Below, in pieces: positions 44,757 through 57,503 of a stretch of 64,000 nucleotides of DNA. This DNA is from Conchocele bisecta (lineage: Eukaryota > Mollusca > Bivalvia > Lucinida > Thyasiridae). The position numbers and the translations under genes are program-made. The notes beneath the pieces are model-generated. The model saw only the letters and a list, made by a program, of their open reading frames with translations, ran no database searches and was not told the DNA's origin. Numbering within the stretch: the first letter of the stretch is position 1; each line of letters opens with the position of its first letter. The stretch is taken from positions 46,561,056-46,625,055 of the forward strand of contig CM055265.1 of the NCBI GenBank assembly GCA_029237695.1, given 5' to 3'.

Positions 44757-45540
44757 GGCTTTGTCAGTAAGCGGGGGCTTACGGAATACCCCCCCGCGTC
44801 AGCCCTGACCTAGAATGAATTCCAGCTCGCATACTATCATTTTCAGATAAAAGACTATGTCAGCACATATGGAGAGTGCGATGGTGGTTCCAGTTGAAAA
44901 AAAGCAAACTAGACATTCTAAGTCCGTGACCTTGACCCCTGGCATAAATGGGGGTCGTAGGTTTGTTGCAGAATGATGTATGAGTGTCAGAGAAGGGCCG
45001 GGTAAAATATCACTGCATTCCGCAAAGGGAAAGAGAAGTTATAAGGAAATTTACATTTGTTAAGTTTTAGTTTTTTTCTAAGTTTATAAGTCCGTGACCT
45101 TGAGCCTTGGCATAAATGGGGGTTGTAGGTTTGTTGCAGAATGATGTATGAGTGTCAGAGAAGGGGTGGATAAAATATGAAAGATTTCCGCAAAGGGAAA
45201 GAGAAGTTAAAAGGAAATTTACAATTGTTAAGTTTTCGTTTTTTTTCTAAGTTTCTAAATCCGTGACCTTGACCCCTGGCATAAATGGGGGTCGTAGGTT
45301 TGTTGCGGAATGATGTATGAGTGTCAGAGAAGGGGCGGGTAAAATATGAAATATTTCCGCAAAGGGAAAGAGAAGTTAAAAGGAAATTTACAATTGTTAA
45401 GTTTTGTGACGGACGGAAACACGGAAACACGGAAACATGGAAACTCGGACGGACGGACGGACGGACAGACGGACGGACAAGCTGACTCCATTATACCCCC
45501 CCACAACTTCGTTGCGGGGGGGGGGGGGGGGGGGGTATAA
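44757..45540 (+). mobile_element. Helentron-like element
   Basis: Head GTCAGTAAGCGGGGGCTTAC (5' hairpin). Three ~170-bp units with AAGTCCGTGACCTTGACCCC and GAATGATGTATGAGTGTCAG. GGAC microsatellite and 3' hairpin ACCCCCCCACAACTTCGTTG then a G-run and TATAA. Confidence 0.75.
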
Positions 45541-47561
45541 ATACAAAAAGAAATGTGTATGTCCGTCTGTCGTATCCAGCATAGATAGAGAACCCCTGCG
45601 CCTCCGCACAGTCTGGTCAGGATCCACTCTGCTCACAACCCTCTACGGTATACTGCATCAAGTGATGTCTTATTGGTCGTAAGCTTTTCGTATGTCAACA
45701 CTGGGACCCAATTTAGAAAGACTAGATATGATTTGTCAATTTATCATAAATTAGAGAATTAATAATTGCCAAATACATGTATGTTAACTTCGACAATCAT
45801 GTTTCAAGCTACTTGTATAGTTTGTCCTAGGTTAACACGACTATTTTCTTGCATATCTATCATAAAAAACAAACAACTAAACTGTACATTTCTCAGAAAA
45901 ATGAAAACCCAAGTCATTCCCATAATGGTGTGTAACAAAGGCAAAATCGACCCAGAGTGTCTCCATCTCCATATAGAGGGGAGAGAGAGACCTGGGGGAA
46001 ATACAATGATCAATGTATACATGTATATAATCCTCACAAAGTGGTAAAGCGAAACACGAAAATATGTTATACATATTATGACATGCAATATATTGTTAAA
46101 TTTCTACTTTCATGCGTGGTAACTATAGGAAATATCTTCAAATTCAATCTATCATTACCTTGTACTAACATGGGCACCAATACAAATAATAATACAATAC
46201 TGTAATAAATGTGCAAAATAAGTCAGACTTGAACAAAAAATTACCTAAAACCTTTAAGACGTTTGAAGAATAAAAAGGAAATACATGTACATGTATAATA
46301 AAAGAACTAGAATAAGCACAAACAATCTATTTTATTTTCTATTTCAATTATTTAGTTTTTTTATGTGGCTGTGCCAAAAATTTGTTTGTGGTTCACTAAC
46401 CTGGCTTGCATTACACTCGTTCACTGAGCACATGAGCAACTCGGCACAGCCTCGTTGGTCATGAGCTCAGTAAACTCGTCCAATAAACATCAGATTAAAC
46501 AGTTACCAATTTAAGATCCCTTATTTTACCTGTTGGTATTGTTAAAACAATATTTATGGGGATAAAGATGTTGAATCACATTGTTAATGTATATATTCGT
46601 TAATAGTATGATATTGCATGTACAATGTATATGGCATGTGCGAGCTCATTTATTATGCATTTGAAGTTTCCTGTAAAATCTTTGTATAATTCACATGTTC
46701 CATTTCTTTGTGAACATTCAATCAACATTTTTACATTTACATATCTTAACTTGACATTGTGTGATACACATGTATATAATGTAATAAGTATGTGAAATAT
46801 GTCATTAATAACCATGAGCAAAAAAAAGCATATACTGCGGACGTGTGTTTGACACGCTAATGGTAAAGAGTGCCGAATTGGTCTAAGGGAGATAACCTAT
46901 AAGAGTTTCATCGATCATGCAGGATAATTTAGCTGGATGTCTGTTCGTGACTTCACTTGGCAGCTTTAAAAAAGGGGTATACTCCCCGTTCTGCATGCAC
47001 ACACCAGCACTGAATACGATCAGCATCCACATCGCGCTCTATATGTTTTACTTTACATGTATATATAGATATAATATATAGAGAGCAGTGCAGTCCAATT
47101 CATCGCATGCATACACATGCTGATCAGGGCATATACTGTTCGGAATCCCTACAGAAATAAGGTTCACTTTACTGGCAGCGGGGTAAAAACACAATACCGT
47201 CAATGTTATGAAGCAGTTAGCGGACATTTTATCATTTCGTTCGTTGTATTTGGGCGGCCCGCTGAGAAAATGGACCTTACGCCACTTGCATAATCTTGGT
47301 CATCTTGGACACTCACTCAGTAGGGTTAGAATCCGAACATTTTTACTGATGGTAATTGGCCAATGTCAGTGAATGACTGGCTAGCAGTGCATACCCTGAT
47401 CAGAGTGTACGGATGCGCATGCTGATCTGGGTCTACGCTGGGCGCACAAGTCGTATGGTTCATTTCTATAGCCGTGGGGAAATTTACTAACAGCCTATTT
47501 GTATACATGTACAATGTGCCGCTGCAAGTGAAAAGGAACAACCTGCATTGTGCGAGCAGAC
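45541..47561. other. Intron with no recognised gene
   Basis: Part of the intron between exons E and F. M2 fragments at 45575-45640 and 47370-47455. Otherwise AT-rich unique sequence with short open frames in all directions and no motif worth naming. Confidence 0.45.
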
Positions 47562-47564
47562 CAG

Positions 47565-49424
47565 TAGCCTATTTCACGAACGTCCGTTAGTCGGCTGAAC
47601 TCAGTTAGTCGGCTAAACTTCAGGCCATTAGTCGACTAACGGGAAAAAATGAGTTTCACAAACACGTTAACCGACTAAGCAAAGTCGCATTTGCTTAGCC
47701 TCCTCGTTAGTCAGGTAAACTTTTGGTTAGCCGACTAAGCGAAATAGAAGACGAGTCGACGTCAAATTATCGGTTATATAGGGGAACACAATTTGCATCA
47801 GTTGCATAGTGAGCATAAACATTATTATCGATGTAATTGGGTGTGTTGTGGGGAGGGGCGCGGGACGACTTATTTCTGTTTTAATACACGCATTAGTTGT
47901 CGCTGTTAGCCTACATGTATTTGTGATACTTTTCATGAAACACATGTGCACATTTTAGCATTATTGACACACATATACTCAAGATTAATGAAAACCGGCA
48001 ATCTCCATCACCCTCTCAGTGACAATCGTTGATGTACTCGTAGAAATAATTTGTTATTATCTGAGAATCCCTGCAGGTAAACACATCCGCGTGTTTATTA
48101 AAATTACACACGTGCGAAATTAATTCATATTTGGTGGCCACGGCCATTGCTTAGCCCGCCAAGGCAGTAAACAAAACAAACACTGATTGACGGACTGGCA
48201 CACGAACATACAGGCATGTTTTCCGAGTTATCGTATTTATCGCATCACCGTATTTCGCTGATATTGCTACATATTGACAATATCGAGAGAAAAAATGTTT
48301 CGCTATAATTATCAGCGAAATTTACTCGGAGAGGTGGGACTATATAATTAAAATAATTTCTTCACGTACAGGTACGGTACCTGAAGTCATGCACATACCG
48401 ACATCCGACGTGCTGGGAATCATTAATGCACATGCACACTTGAAGAAACACACACCCATCTGCATTACACTGGCGTGACACTGCGATATATGTAGTCGGC
48501 GATTTGTGTATCAATTGGACATCAAATAAATACCGCGCCAACGTCTCTCACTCTAAGTCGTCATGACTCGGCAGTTGTTTTGGGACGACGAGAACAGCCG
48601 AGGACATGCGACAATGACCAATACTGTGTATGGCAGTTTCTACGGCAATGTACGGATGAGTTGCGAGATTGGTGCGAGAAGACCTTAGACGGCGAGAAAA
48701 TTCTTGTAGGCACTTTCAAACATTATGCGAGATATGACAACATGTGTTTGACTTCAGACGACATATGGCGACATCTCTTCCAAATACCCTCGACATGTGC
48801 GACTTATGAACTCGCCGCATGTCGTAGCGCAAGTCGGGACAGTGTGACAGGGAGGGGCTATATTGTTTTAAGCCATTTGGTCGCAATTCATAAAACAGCG
48901 ATGTTGCCGGTCAATAGCGTGACGTTATTGACAACGACAATGAACGTCATGTATTTTAATGAAACAAACAAACAAACTTTAAAGAATCAAATACATTGCG
49001 CGACGTCACATGGGGCTAATAATGTAATGTACTAGGATATAAAAGCAATACGTTCACGGTTGAATGGGTGTTTTCATTGTGATTTTAAGGACAGAGCAAA
49101 TATTTGCAAAAAACTATTTGTTTTTATGTTTTCCTGACGCTTAATGCGCTTTCTGACGCTTTTATAGTTTATTGTACATGTAGCTTTTTAGTGCGACCGT
49201 CATTTTCTAACGGAAGCAGGAGGGGTTTCCCCGAGGATTCCCCGACCTTGACCTGTGAATGAAGTTAGCCGACTAAGTTTAGTCGACTAACCATAGTCGG
49301 CTAACAAAATCGTTTGTGAAATGAAAACATGTCAAAAAGTTTAGCCAACTCTGGTTATAGTCGACTAAATTTAGTTTGGTCGGCTAACAGTTTAGCCGAC
49401 TAACGGAGGTTCGTGAAATAGGCT
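47565..49424. mobile_element. 1.86-kb TIR element sharing M1 termini
   Basis: Ends TAGCCTATTTCACGAAC / GTTCGTGAAATAGGCTA, flanked by CAG on the left and CTG on the right. The first ~14 terminal bases match M1. Both subterminal regions are filled with copies of (T)TAGTCG(G/A)CTAA, about a dozen in both orientations. A candidate longer relative of M1, PIF/Harbinger-like by its ends and 3-base CWG target; no DDE transposase is recognised. Confidence 0.72.
48580..49035 (+). CDS. Unrecognised open frame within the M1-related element
   Basis: About 151 codons with no resemblance I recognise. Cys-rich at its start (CDNDQYCVWQFLRQC), charged DELRDWCEKTLDGEK in the middle. No ATG begins this frame; the nearest upstream ATG (48563) is in another frame and closes after ~40 codons. 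It could be an exon of the element's own gene, or chance. Treated as hypothetical. Confidence 0.25.
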   Translation: MGRREQPRTCDNDQYCVWQFLRQCTDELRDWCEKTLDGEKILVGTFKHYARYDNMCLTSDDIWRHLFQIPSTCATYELAACRSASRDSVTGRGYIVLSHLVAIHKTAMLPVNSVTLLTTTMNVMYFNETNKQTLKNQIHCATSHGANNVMY

Positions 49425-49427
49425 ACT

Positions 49428-50330
49428 GGTCATCGTTTGGCAGGCGTCTCCATTGTGGCTAATAATACTTTTATAGTAGAACCATAGTTGTATTTGCATC
49501 GAACCGTGTTGACTCCGTATGGATATATACACTTTTACATTGTACAATGAAAATACACAAATGCACATTGGTACCATTTCGCATGCTCGGCAATTCCACT
49601 TCGTTTCACTGAATAAGCTATTCTCACATGAAGCGACCACATCAAACTGTATTGTTTGAATACATGGTAAATAATAGCGTGTGGCCGACTTTAATAGCCT
49701 AGACAACATTCTGTCATGTTGCAAAAAGAGTCAGTACTACTCCAATGGGATTTGTATAGTTGGTGTATCAATTATAACGATTTTTTTGAACGTATCTACA
49801 AAAGTTACTATATACACTTCAACCATTTCCTGCTCATGAACATGCCTCAAGCTATATTGTTATGGAGTTTACATAATGTTTGTTATCATCGCATTCTATC
49901 AACTAACTCCCAATGTATACTCCATAAAAGAAAGTCAGGCGCATGTTTAGTGCAAACGCTGGTGGTTGACTTTAAGTTTATCGCAAAAGCCAATCGTCAT
50001 AGTCTGCGTGCTTGATTTTTTCAATTGTACCATTTGCTCGAAGTTTTATATAAATGTGCCCATCTTTGCTCCATGCCCCTTCGGTTTCCCTACTGTCTCG
50101 CGCTTCTTTCAACACTTTCGCTTTTATTTGCACTTTCAGGCAATATGGGCATGTGCTTATTAGAAATCATTCTGAGCATGTACACCGTTATCATGCTCAA
50201 AATTAGGCAGTTTGATTGGCTGAGGCTGAGCTGTGCTTAGTCTCAGCCAATCGAACTACTTGATTTTGAGTACAAATTTTCCAAGGTTATATAAGCAGTT
50301 TAAGCACAGACCCGGGTATTCCGCAATATC
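49428..50330. other. Intron, hairpin only
   Basis: AT-rich. A hairpin at 50195-50275 (GCAGTTTGATTGGCTGAG / CTCAGCCAATCGAACT) resembles 11195-11290. No gene seen. Confidence 0.45.
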
Positions 50331-51233
50331 AACAAGAGTGCCGAAGGTCACAATATACGCCCGTCGAGGTAAGGCCAGTTAGCAAGGGGAGATAATTCAT
50401 TGAAAAGTAATAGGGTTCTTGCCGTGATAAACATGTATATTGAATATATTGAAAAATAGCCGCCAAAGGGAGATAAGTCATCGAAAAAAATTCAAAATCA
50501 ATAGGCTTCTTCATCTTCCGTGATAAACATGTATACCGAATTTGGTTACGATTGGTGAAGTAGAACTTGAGTTATTGCGTGGACACAAAGGTCACACAAT
50601 ATACGCCCGTCGAGGCAAGGCCAGTCAACAAGGGAAGATAACCAATAGGCTTCTTCATCTTGCCTTGATAAACATGTATACCGAATTTGGTTACGATCGG
50701 TGAAGTAGAACTTGAGTTATTGCTTGGACAAGCTGTGCCTGCCCGCCACCCACCCGCCGCCCGTACAAGATGGTCGCCAAGGGGAGATAAGTCATCGGAA
50801 AATTTTCAAAATCAATAGGCTTCTTCGTCTTGCCGTGATAAACATGCCTACCAAATTTGGTTACGATCGGTAAAGTAGAACTTGAGTTATTGCGTGGACA
50901 AGGAAACAGAGTGCGAAAATTAAAAATGGCTGCCAAGGGGAGATAAGTCATCGGAAATTTTGCAAAATTAATCGGCTTCTTCGTCTTGCCGTGATAAACA
51001 TGCATACGCCCATCGGGGCAAGGCCAATTAACAAGGGGAGATAACTCACTGAAAATCAATAGGCTTCTTTGTCTTGCCGTGATAAACATGTATACCAAAT
51101 TTGGTTACAATCTGTCAAGTAGACTATAGTTATTGCGTGGACAAGCTGTGCCCGCCCGCCCCGCCCGCCCGCCCGCCCGCCCGTACAAGATGAATACATA
51201 ATACGTCCCATTTTTTCAAATGGGCGTATAAAA
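50331..51233 (+). mobile_element. Helentron-like element (38686 family)
   Basis: ACAAGAGTGCCGAAGGTCAC head; repeated CTTGCCGTGATAAACATG core; CCCGCC microsatellite and 3' hairpin CGTCCCATTTTTTCAAATGG then GCGTATAAAAA. Confidence 0.8.
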
Positions 51234-51239
51234 AGGAGC

Positions 51240-51430
51240 TTATTGAGTTGACAACAAGTGTAGCCCTAAATGCCAAAAGCCCCAAATCTCCCGTCACAGA
51301 TCTGGAAATAGACTGGTCATAACTGACATAGCCCATTTCTCCAGTCACAGCCACATATCGAGATTTAGACTGGCCATAACTACCATAAGACCCATTTCTC
51401 CAGTAACAGCCACTGATCAGGGAGATGACT
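51240..51430. repeat. Tandem M2-end repeats
   Basis: Three ~58-bp units built on CCCATTTCTCCAGTCACAGC and GACTGGCCATAACTACCATA. A longer run of the same unit is at 57430-59570, split by a LINE. Confidence 0.75.
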
Positions 51431-52828
51431 GACAATAACCACAGGTTGAAGTAACAGACCAAGGTTCATAAATACATTAAATATACATAGAAGCATCAAT
51501 AAGTGAAAACAAAATAAGCTTAAAAAAATGTTTATTCCATGTTTACAATGTTGCATTGTTCTTTAGTCGTAAAACTTTGGTAACATACCGTATTTTGCCG
51601 GTTATAGGTCGCAAGAGTGTATAAGACGCACCCCTATTTTCAGTCCAAAATCTTGGGGAAAATGTCTACATGAGATTATAAGACGCACCCAATTTTCCTA
51701 ACAAAAGGAAACAAAAAATTAAAAAAACTCGACAGGTTGATGTTATTTATTCTCCCGCACTGTTTTTTTATTCGTACCTTGGATGTTTTTGTCTGTATTT
51801 TCCCTATCATAGTTTTCTATGTCCGTAATTTGCCGACTATGTCCGTGATTCCCCGGTCCGTATTTCACCGTTTTCTAGTATCTTCAATTACACTGTGAAC
51901 CCGGTAGTACACGCTTCACTATAACACGTGCTAGGTTAGTACACGGTTGTGCTTTGGCTCCCGATTTTTTTGCCTTATTTGTATATCAAAATCCTGTTAA
52001 ATGTGTAACAGACTATTGTCAGAAATCATATGTTATATTTGCGATCATATTGCTGCCGAAAGTATATATATATTGTTAATTATTGAATGCGGTATGTATT
52101 ATCTCTTTTCAGCACCATTTACGGAAAATATTTTCGAAATCAATATCGGCAAAATATGGCGACAGATCTGAGTATAATCCAGAGTGTTTTTTCACCCCGT
52201 TCCTTTCGGAATACGCATTTACAGATATGAAATTTATTAAATATTTTATTTTTATTTTTGTTATTTCTCACTGACAGTATGTACATGTAAATGTTGTGAC
52301 CACTCGTTTGAACCGTCTCGACGAAACGGTTTAAATGGTGGTCGCGGCATATACTTCTGAATGCATAGAAGGAAAATATTTAGGATTTTCCGCAAACATA
52401 AGCGTATCCTCAGCATGAAATGGGTTACTGATTGCCCCATGATGCGAGGATCATGAAGAAAGTCGCACGTTCGCGACGTCTGCAGCACATCAAAAGGCAT
52501 GTTGACCAATCAGTGCAATTTCAAAACATAGCCTAAAAGTCACACAGTTTACAGCCTCGTGCTGAATGATGACATAAGATAAACACCTGTTAGTTAACAC
52601 GGCTGGGTGTTATCGATTTATTTCCACAAAGCAACACACAAATTTCGCCTGTGTAATATTTCAAAATCAGTCATATCTTCCGTAAATGACGCTGAAAGCA
52701 GCCTATAGCTATGACGAATTTGCATTGTTCGCTGACGTAATTATAATGTTTTTAATTAGAGATTGGCGAACATTGTAAACCATGTACAGACTACGCGAAT
52801 CCATCACCTGGTCTGGCCACTAATGCAA

Positions 52829-53310
52829 TAAGCCGGGATTTGCCAGAGATAGAGACGCAATTCACATAAACACGTTTGCCGTGTCATAAATAGACTGGTT
52901 CCCGGATGTATTGTTTCACTGGGACGCATCAGACAGGGTACCAGTTTAGTGACGAATACGAAACTTACGTCAGCAACCGCATGTATTGATATTTGATATG
53001 GCTTTGTGTTGTAAACCTTGACACGCGGTGTGTTTGATGTCGGCCAGCTGACTTAGGCTTGCCATTTTGGACGAATCAGCATCGTGTAAACACACAGTTT
53101 CGAAACTAATGATGGAGTTTTATAACTTGCGTGGAATTGCATTATGCATATTGGATTTTACTGTTAATGGCATCACGCAATATTTTTCATGGCAAAATGA
53201 CACCGACCGATATGTGCCAGGTAAATGTTTTCAAAAGATAATTAAAATGATAGCTAGAGGCCAGATTGTGATTCGGCAGAGAACATGTCGACCGAATATG
53301 ACACAGCGTT
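52829..53310. repeat. Diverged repeat, partner at 1-540
   Basis: Same order of blocks as the window's first 540 bases, from TAAGCCGGGATTTG onwards. Lies inside the 2.1-kb TIR element. Confidence 0.65.
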
Positions 53311-53312
53311 GA

Positions 53313-53411
53313 AACCACAGGCATTCGGCGTGTTTCAGCTTTCGTCGGTATAACTCTATATATATATATATGCAGTTATACCGATGAAAGCCGAAACACG
53401 CCGAATGCTTG
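53313..53411. repeat. Hairpin around a TA run
   Basis: GGCATTCGGCGTGTTTC..CGGTATAACT pairs with AGTTATACCG..GAAACACGCCGAATGC around TATATATATA. Two mismatches seen. Confidence 0.85.
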
Positions 53412-53985
53412 TGGTCGAAACGAGTAAGGCGTGAACTGTTTAGAATAATGAATCTGAGGATATTTTTCCAATTTCAAGCGGATGTTACCGCAAAGACTAA
53501 CAACAACAACAAATATCGAAACAAATCTTTATTTTATGAATTTTTTGTCATTTTTGTCGATATTTCGGGGTGGAAAAAAATGCTCTTTGTATCCAAACGT
53601 GTGTATAAGACACAGGGGCTTTGTGGGATGACAATCTGGGTAAAAAAAGTGCGTCTAACACTCGGCAAACTACGGTATTTGGGGCCAATAATACTATATG
53701 ACAGAGCAAACATCGGCTCCAAACTACACTGTTACGTCGTCCCAGCCCATAAAGAAACATTTTGCATCGACAAAACATTGTTTCCAATCAAACATTTTAT
53801 CATACCTACATTTATACCTGCCCAATGTGTCACAACAGACAACCAACATTTCTATAATTTCTCGGGAAACCATGTTGTCTAATCTTGATGGGCTTTCCCG
53901 ATGACATCATCGCTAAGCTTATGATTGGCTGATATTCGTGTAGTGTCACGCGTAAGCGTAATGTTACATTGACTGCCAAAGAAAC

Positions 53986-56900
53986 TAGAAATGGACGCTT
54001 GTCGACAAGCGCATGTGTATCCCCCTCCCCAGATACACAAGTAGTTTGAAAAAAGGGTGTTCGAGTTATGCTCCGGAGACAAAATCAGTGACGGAAAAAC
54101 AAAGGGAGATAACTAAAGAATTAGTGATGCAAGAGTTGTCATTCTTGCGGGACACACCTTTAGGGTCATGGTCTATGCATGTGTGAAGTTTCATGAAAAT
54201 ATTCCAAAGGGTGTTCGAGTTATGCTCCAGACACGAAATCAGTGCACGAAACAACAAAGGGAGATAACTAAGAAATTAACGACGCAAGAGTTGTCATTCT
54301 TACGTGCGACACACCTTTGGGTCGTCTTCTATGCATGTGTGAAGTTTAATAAACTAGAAAATGTGTTCATAGAACACGGATGTCCCACATATCGCTTTGA
54401 TAATAAATGAGGCCAAATTGCAAGTCAAAATTTTCTTTTACCTGAGCGTTACAGTTTTTGAAGCACCAAGTATGTGACCTTGACCCTGGGCTTGGCGGGG
54501 GCAGGACAAACGTGGCTTTGGCACAGGGTGGTAGAGGACCATTAGAGCAATGCATATATGAAATATGAAGCTGATCCGTGAAAGAAAACAGAAACTATAA
54601 GATATGTACCTGAGCGTTAAAGTTTTTGAAGCACTAAGTATATGATGTTAACCCTGGGCTTGGCGGGGGCGGGACGAACGTGGATTTGGCACAGGGCGGT
54701 AGAGGACCATTAGAGCAACGCATATATGAAATATGAAGTTGATCCGTGAATGGAAAGAAAAATTATAAGATATTTACCTGAGCATTAAAGTTTTTGAAGC
54801 ACCAAGTATGTGACCTTGACCCTGGGATTGGCGGGGGCAGGATGAACGTGGATTTGGCACAGGGCGGTAGAGGACCATTAGAGCAATGCGTATATGAAAT
54901 ATGAAGATGATCCATGAAAGAAAACAGAAATATAAGATATTTACCCGAGCGTTAAAGTTTTTTGAAGCACTAAGTATGTGACCTTGACCCTGGGCTTGGC
55001 GGGGGCAGGACGAACGTGGATTTGGCACAGGGCGGTAGACGACCATTAGAGCAACGCATATATGAAATATGAAGTTGATCCGTGAATGGAAATAAAAATT
55101 ATAAGATATTTACCTGAGCGTTAAAGTTTTTGAAGCACCAAGTATGTGACCTTGACCCTGGGATTGGTGGGGCAGGACGAACGTGGATTTGGCACAGGGC
55201 GGTAGAGGACCATTAGAGCAATGCGTATAGAAATATGAAGATGATCCATGATCCATGAAAGAAAACAGAAAGTATAAGATATTACCCAAGCGTTAATGTT
55301 TTTGAAGCACTAAGTATGTGACCTTGACCCTGGGCTTGACGGGGGCAGAACGAACGTGGATTTGGTTTGCACAGGGCGGTAGAGGACCATTAGAGCAATG
55401 CGTATATGCGTGTTCGAGTTATGCTCTGGATACAAAATCAGAGCACGAAACAACAAAGGGAGATAAGTAAACAAGAATTCGCGGAATCAGATGCCTCGCC
55501 TTGTCCCGCCTTGACCTCGAGCCTGGGCCCGAAAGCAATTTTCAATGGCCCGAACATATTATACAATTATTGACTAGTGAACCATAGAATATCAGATTAT
55601 ATTCTATGGCTCACTAGTCAATAATTGTTTTATTATATGATAATAGTCTGTATATAGCACTTACGACCTTATGCTACTAGACAAAAATTGAAAAAGAATT
55701 TGAAAAAAAAAATGAAAAAAAAATATGGAAAAAAAGTTTAAAAATTAAAAATAATAATGCTTGCTACTGGAGCCCAGAATTTTGTTTAATAGTCCTATAT
55801 TTATCTACATATATCTGCACAGGTCCACATAATGCCACAATATTTTCAACACAGTTTACGGAAATGTAATATAATCATTTACCTGTATAAATTACCTGTA
55901 AGTGGTCAGTGGTCAGTTGCACATGCTAGCACATGCACAGGTGAATAGTCTGTATATAGCACTTACGACCTTATGCTACTGGACAAAAATTGAAAAATAA
56001 TTTGAAAAAAAAAATGAAAAAAAAAAATGAAAAAAAAAAAATGGAAAAAAAAAGTTTAAAAATAATAATGCTTGCTATTGGAGACCAGATTTTTTTTTTA
56101 ATTTTTTTTTAATAGTCCTATATTTATCTACATATATCTGCAGAGGTCCATATAATGCCACAATATTTTCAACACAGTACCCAATGTAGTGATTTACCTG
56201 TATAAATTACCTGGTCAGCAGTGGTCAAGCACTGGACATCTGCACATGCTAGCCCATGCTTAGCACATGGTTCTCCCAGTTTCTATTGTTCTCTCTACAG
56301 GTAAGGTGTACAGAGCACACGAGAAAAGGTATACAGAGCAGACGAGAAAACAGGTCTTCATGCATTATTGTCCAGTTTGTAGAGTGCGCAAAACAAAAAA
56401 GGGAGATAACTGAAAAATTAGCTATGCAAGAGTTGTCATTCTTGTGCGCGACACACCTCCGGGTCGTGGTCTATGCATGTGTGAAGTTTCATGAAAATAT
56501 TCCAAAGGGTGGTCGAGTTATGCTCCGGACAGGAAATCAGTGAGCGAAAACAAAAAAGGGAGACAACTAAAAAATTAGCTATGCAAGAGTTGTCATTCTT
56601 GTGCACGACACACCTTCGGTTCGTGGTCTAATTGAATGTGTTAAGTTTCATAAAAATATTCCAAAGGGTGGTCGAGTTATGGTCAATCAGTGCGCAAAAC
56701 AAAAAAGGGAGATAACTAAACAATTAGCTATGCAAGAGTTGTCATTCTTGTGCGCGACACACCTTCGGGTCGTGGTCTATGCATGTGTGAAGTTTCATGA
56801 AAATATTCGAAAGGGTGGTGGAGTTATGCTCCGGACACGAAATCAGTGCGAGAAACAAAAAAGGGAGATAACTCAAAAATTAGCTATGCAAGAGTTGTCA

Positions 56901-57101
56901 TTCTTGTGCGCGACACACCTTCGGGTCGTGGTCTATGCATGTGTGAAGTTTCATGAAAATATTCCAAAGGGTGTTCGAGTTATGCTCCGGACAAGAAGTG
57001 TCTGCGGCGGACCGGACGCGGAGCGGACGCGGACGCGGACGCGGACGCGGCGCGCTGTCAAATCCATAGTATCCCCCGACGGAGTCCGGGGGATACAATA
57101 A
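53986..57101 (+). mobile_element. Helentron-like composite element, copy 2
   Basis: Same ends and order of parts as 17449-21233: ACTAGAAATGGACGCTTGTC head, 160-bp units, ~170-bp TGACCTTGACCCTGGG units (about six, 54430-55400), hairpin at ~55560, two ~280-bp units, five 160-bp units, GGACGC microsatellite, and hairpin TATCCCCCGACGGAGTCCGG. The nested element here lacks its 3' end: sequence jumps at ~55408 to GTGTTCGAGTTATGCTC. Clean empty-site flanks: CTGCCAAAGA / ATGTTACTGA. Confidence 0.82.
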
Positions 57102-57503
57102 ATGTTACTGAAGTCTTACGACTAAGAGAAAAATTCAGAATTGTGTTGAACAAAATAATGCATAGCTTCAAAACGCGTTGACATAGCACATCAAGGAATA
57201 TATCATTGCGAGGACTAACATTTGCCTAACTTTTGCAATAGGCTACAATGCTATAAATCGGTTGACTGTTTCGTGAGAGTCCGTTATCTCGAGGCAATCC
57301 CAGTACGGCCCAGTAACAACATAGAGACCGTGGTAATATATTGTATGTTATAAGATGGAGAAAAAAAAAATTCTCTCCCTTTAATATTAGTGCTTTTATA
57401 TATATTTAATGTATGTATAGACCTTGGTCCGTTACTTCAATCTGTGACTATAACTACCATAAGACCCATTTCTCCAGTCACAGCCACAGATAGGGAGTTA
57501 GAC

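Larger units (their letters stand above)
51586..53690. mobile_element. 2.1-kb TIR element
   Basis: Left TACCGTATTTTGCCGGTTAT then ATAAGACGCACCCC; right reverse complement TACCGTAGTTTGCCGAGTGT then TAGACGCAC. Inside: the 52829-53310 repeat shared with 1-540 and a perfect hairpin at 53313-53411. No transposase recognised. Confidence 0.6.

Noticed and set aside
45510..45535. Long G-run as a G-quadruplex regulatory site
   Set aside because: It is the 3' arm of a Helentron-like terminal hairpin, and run length at such places is prone to sequencing error.
49716..50015. 99-codon plus-strand open frame
   Set aside because: No start context, no splice partner, no recognisable motif; AT-rich intron sequence.
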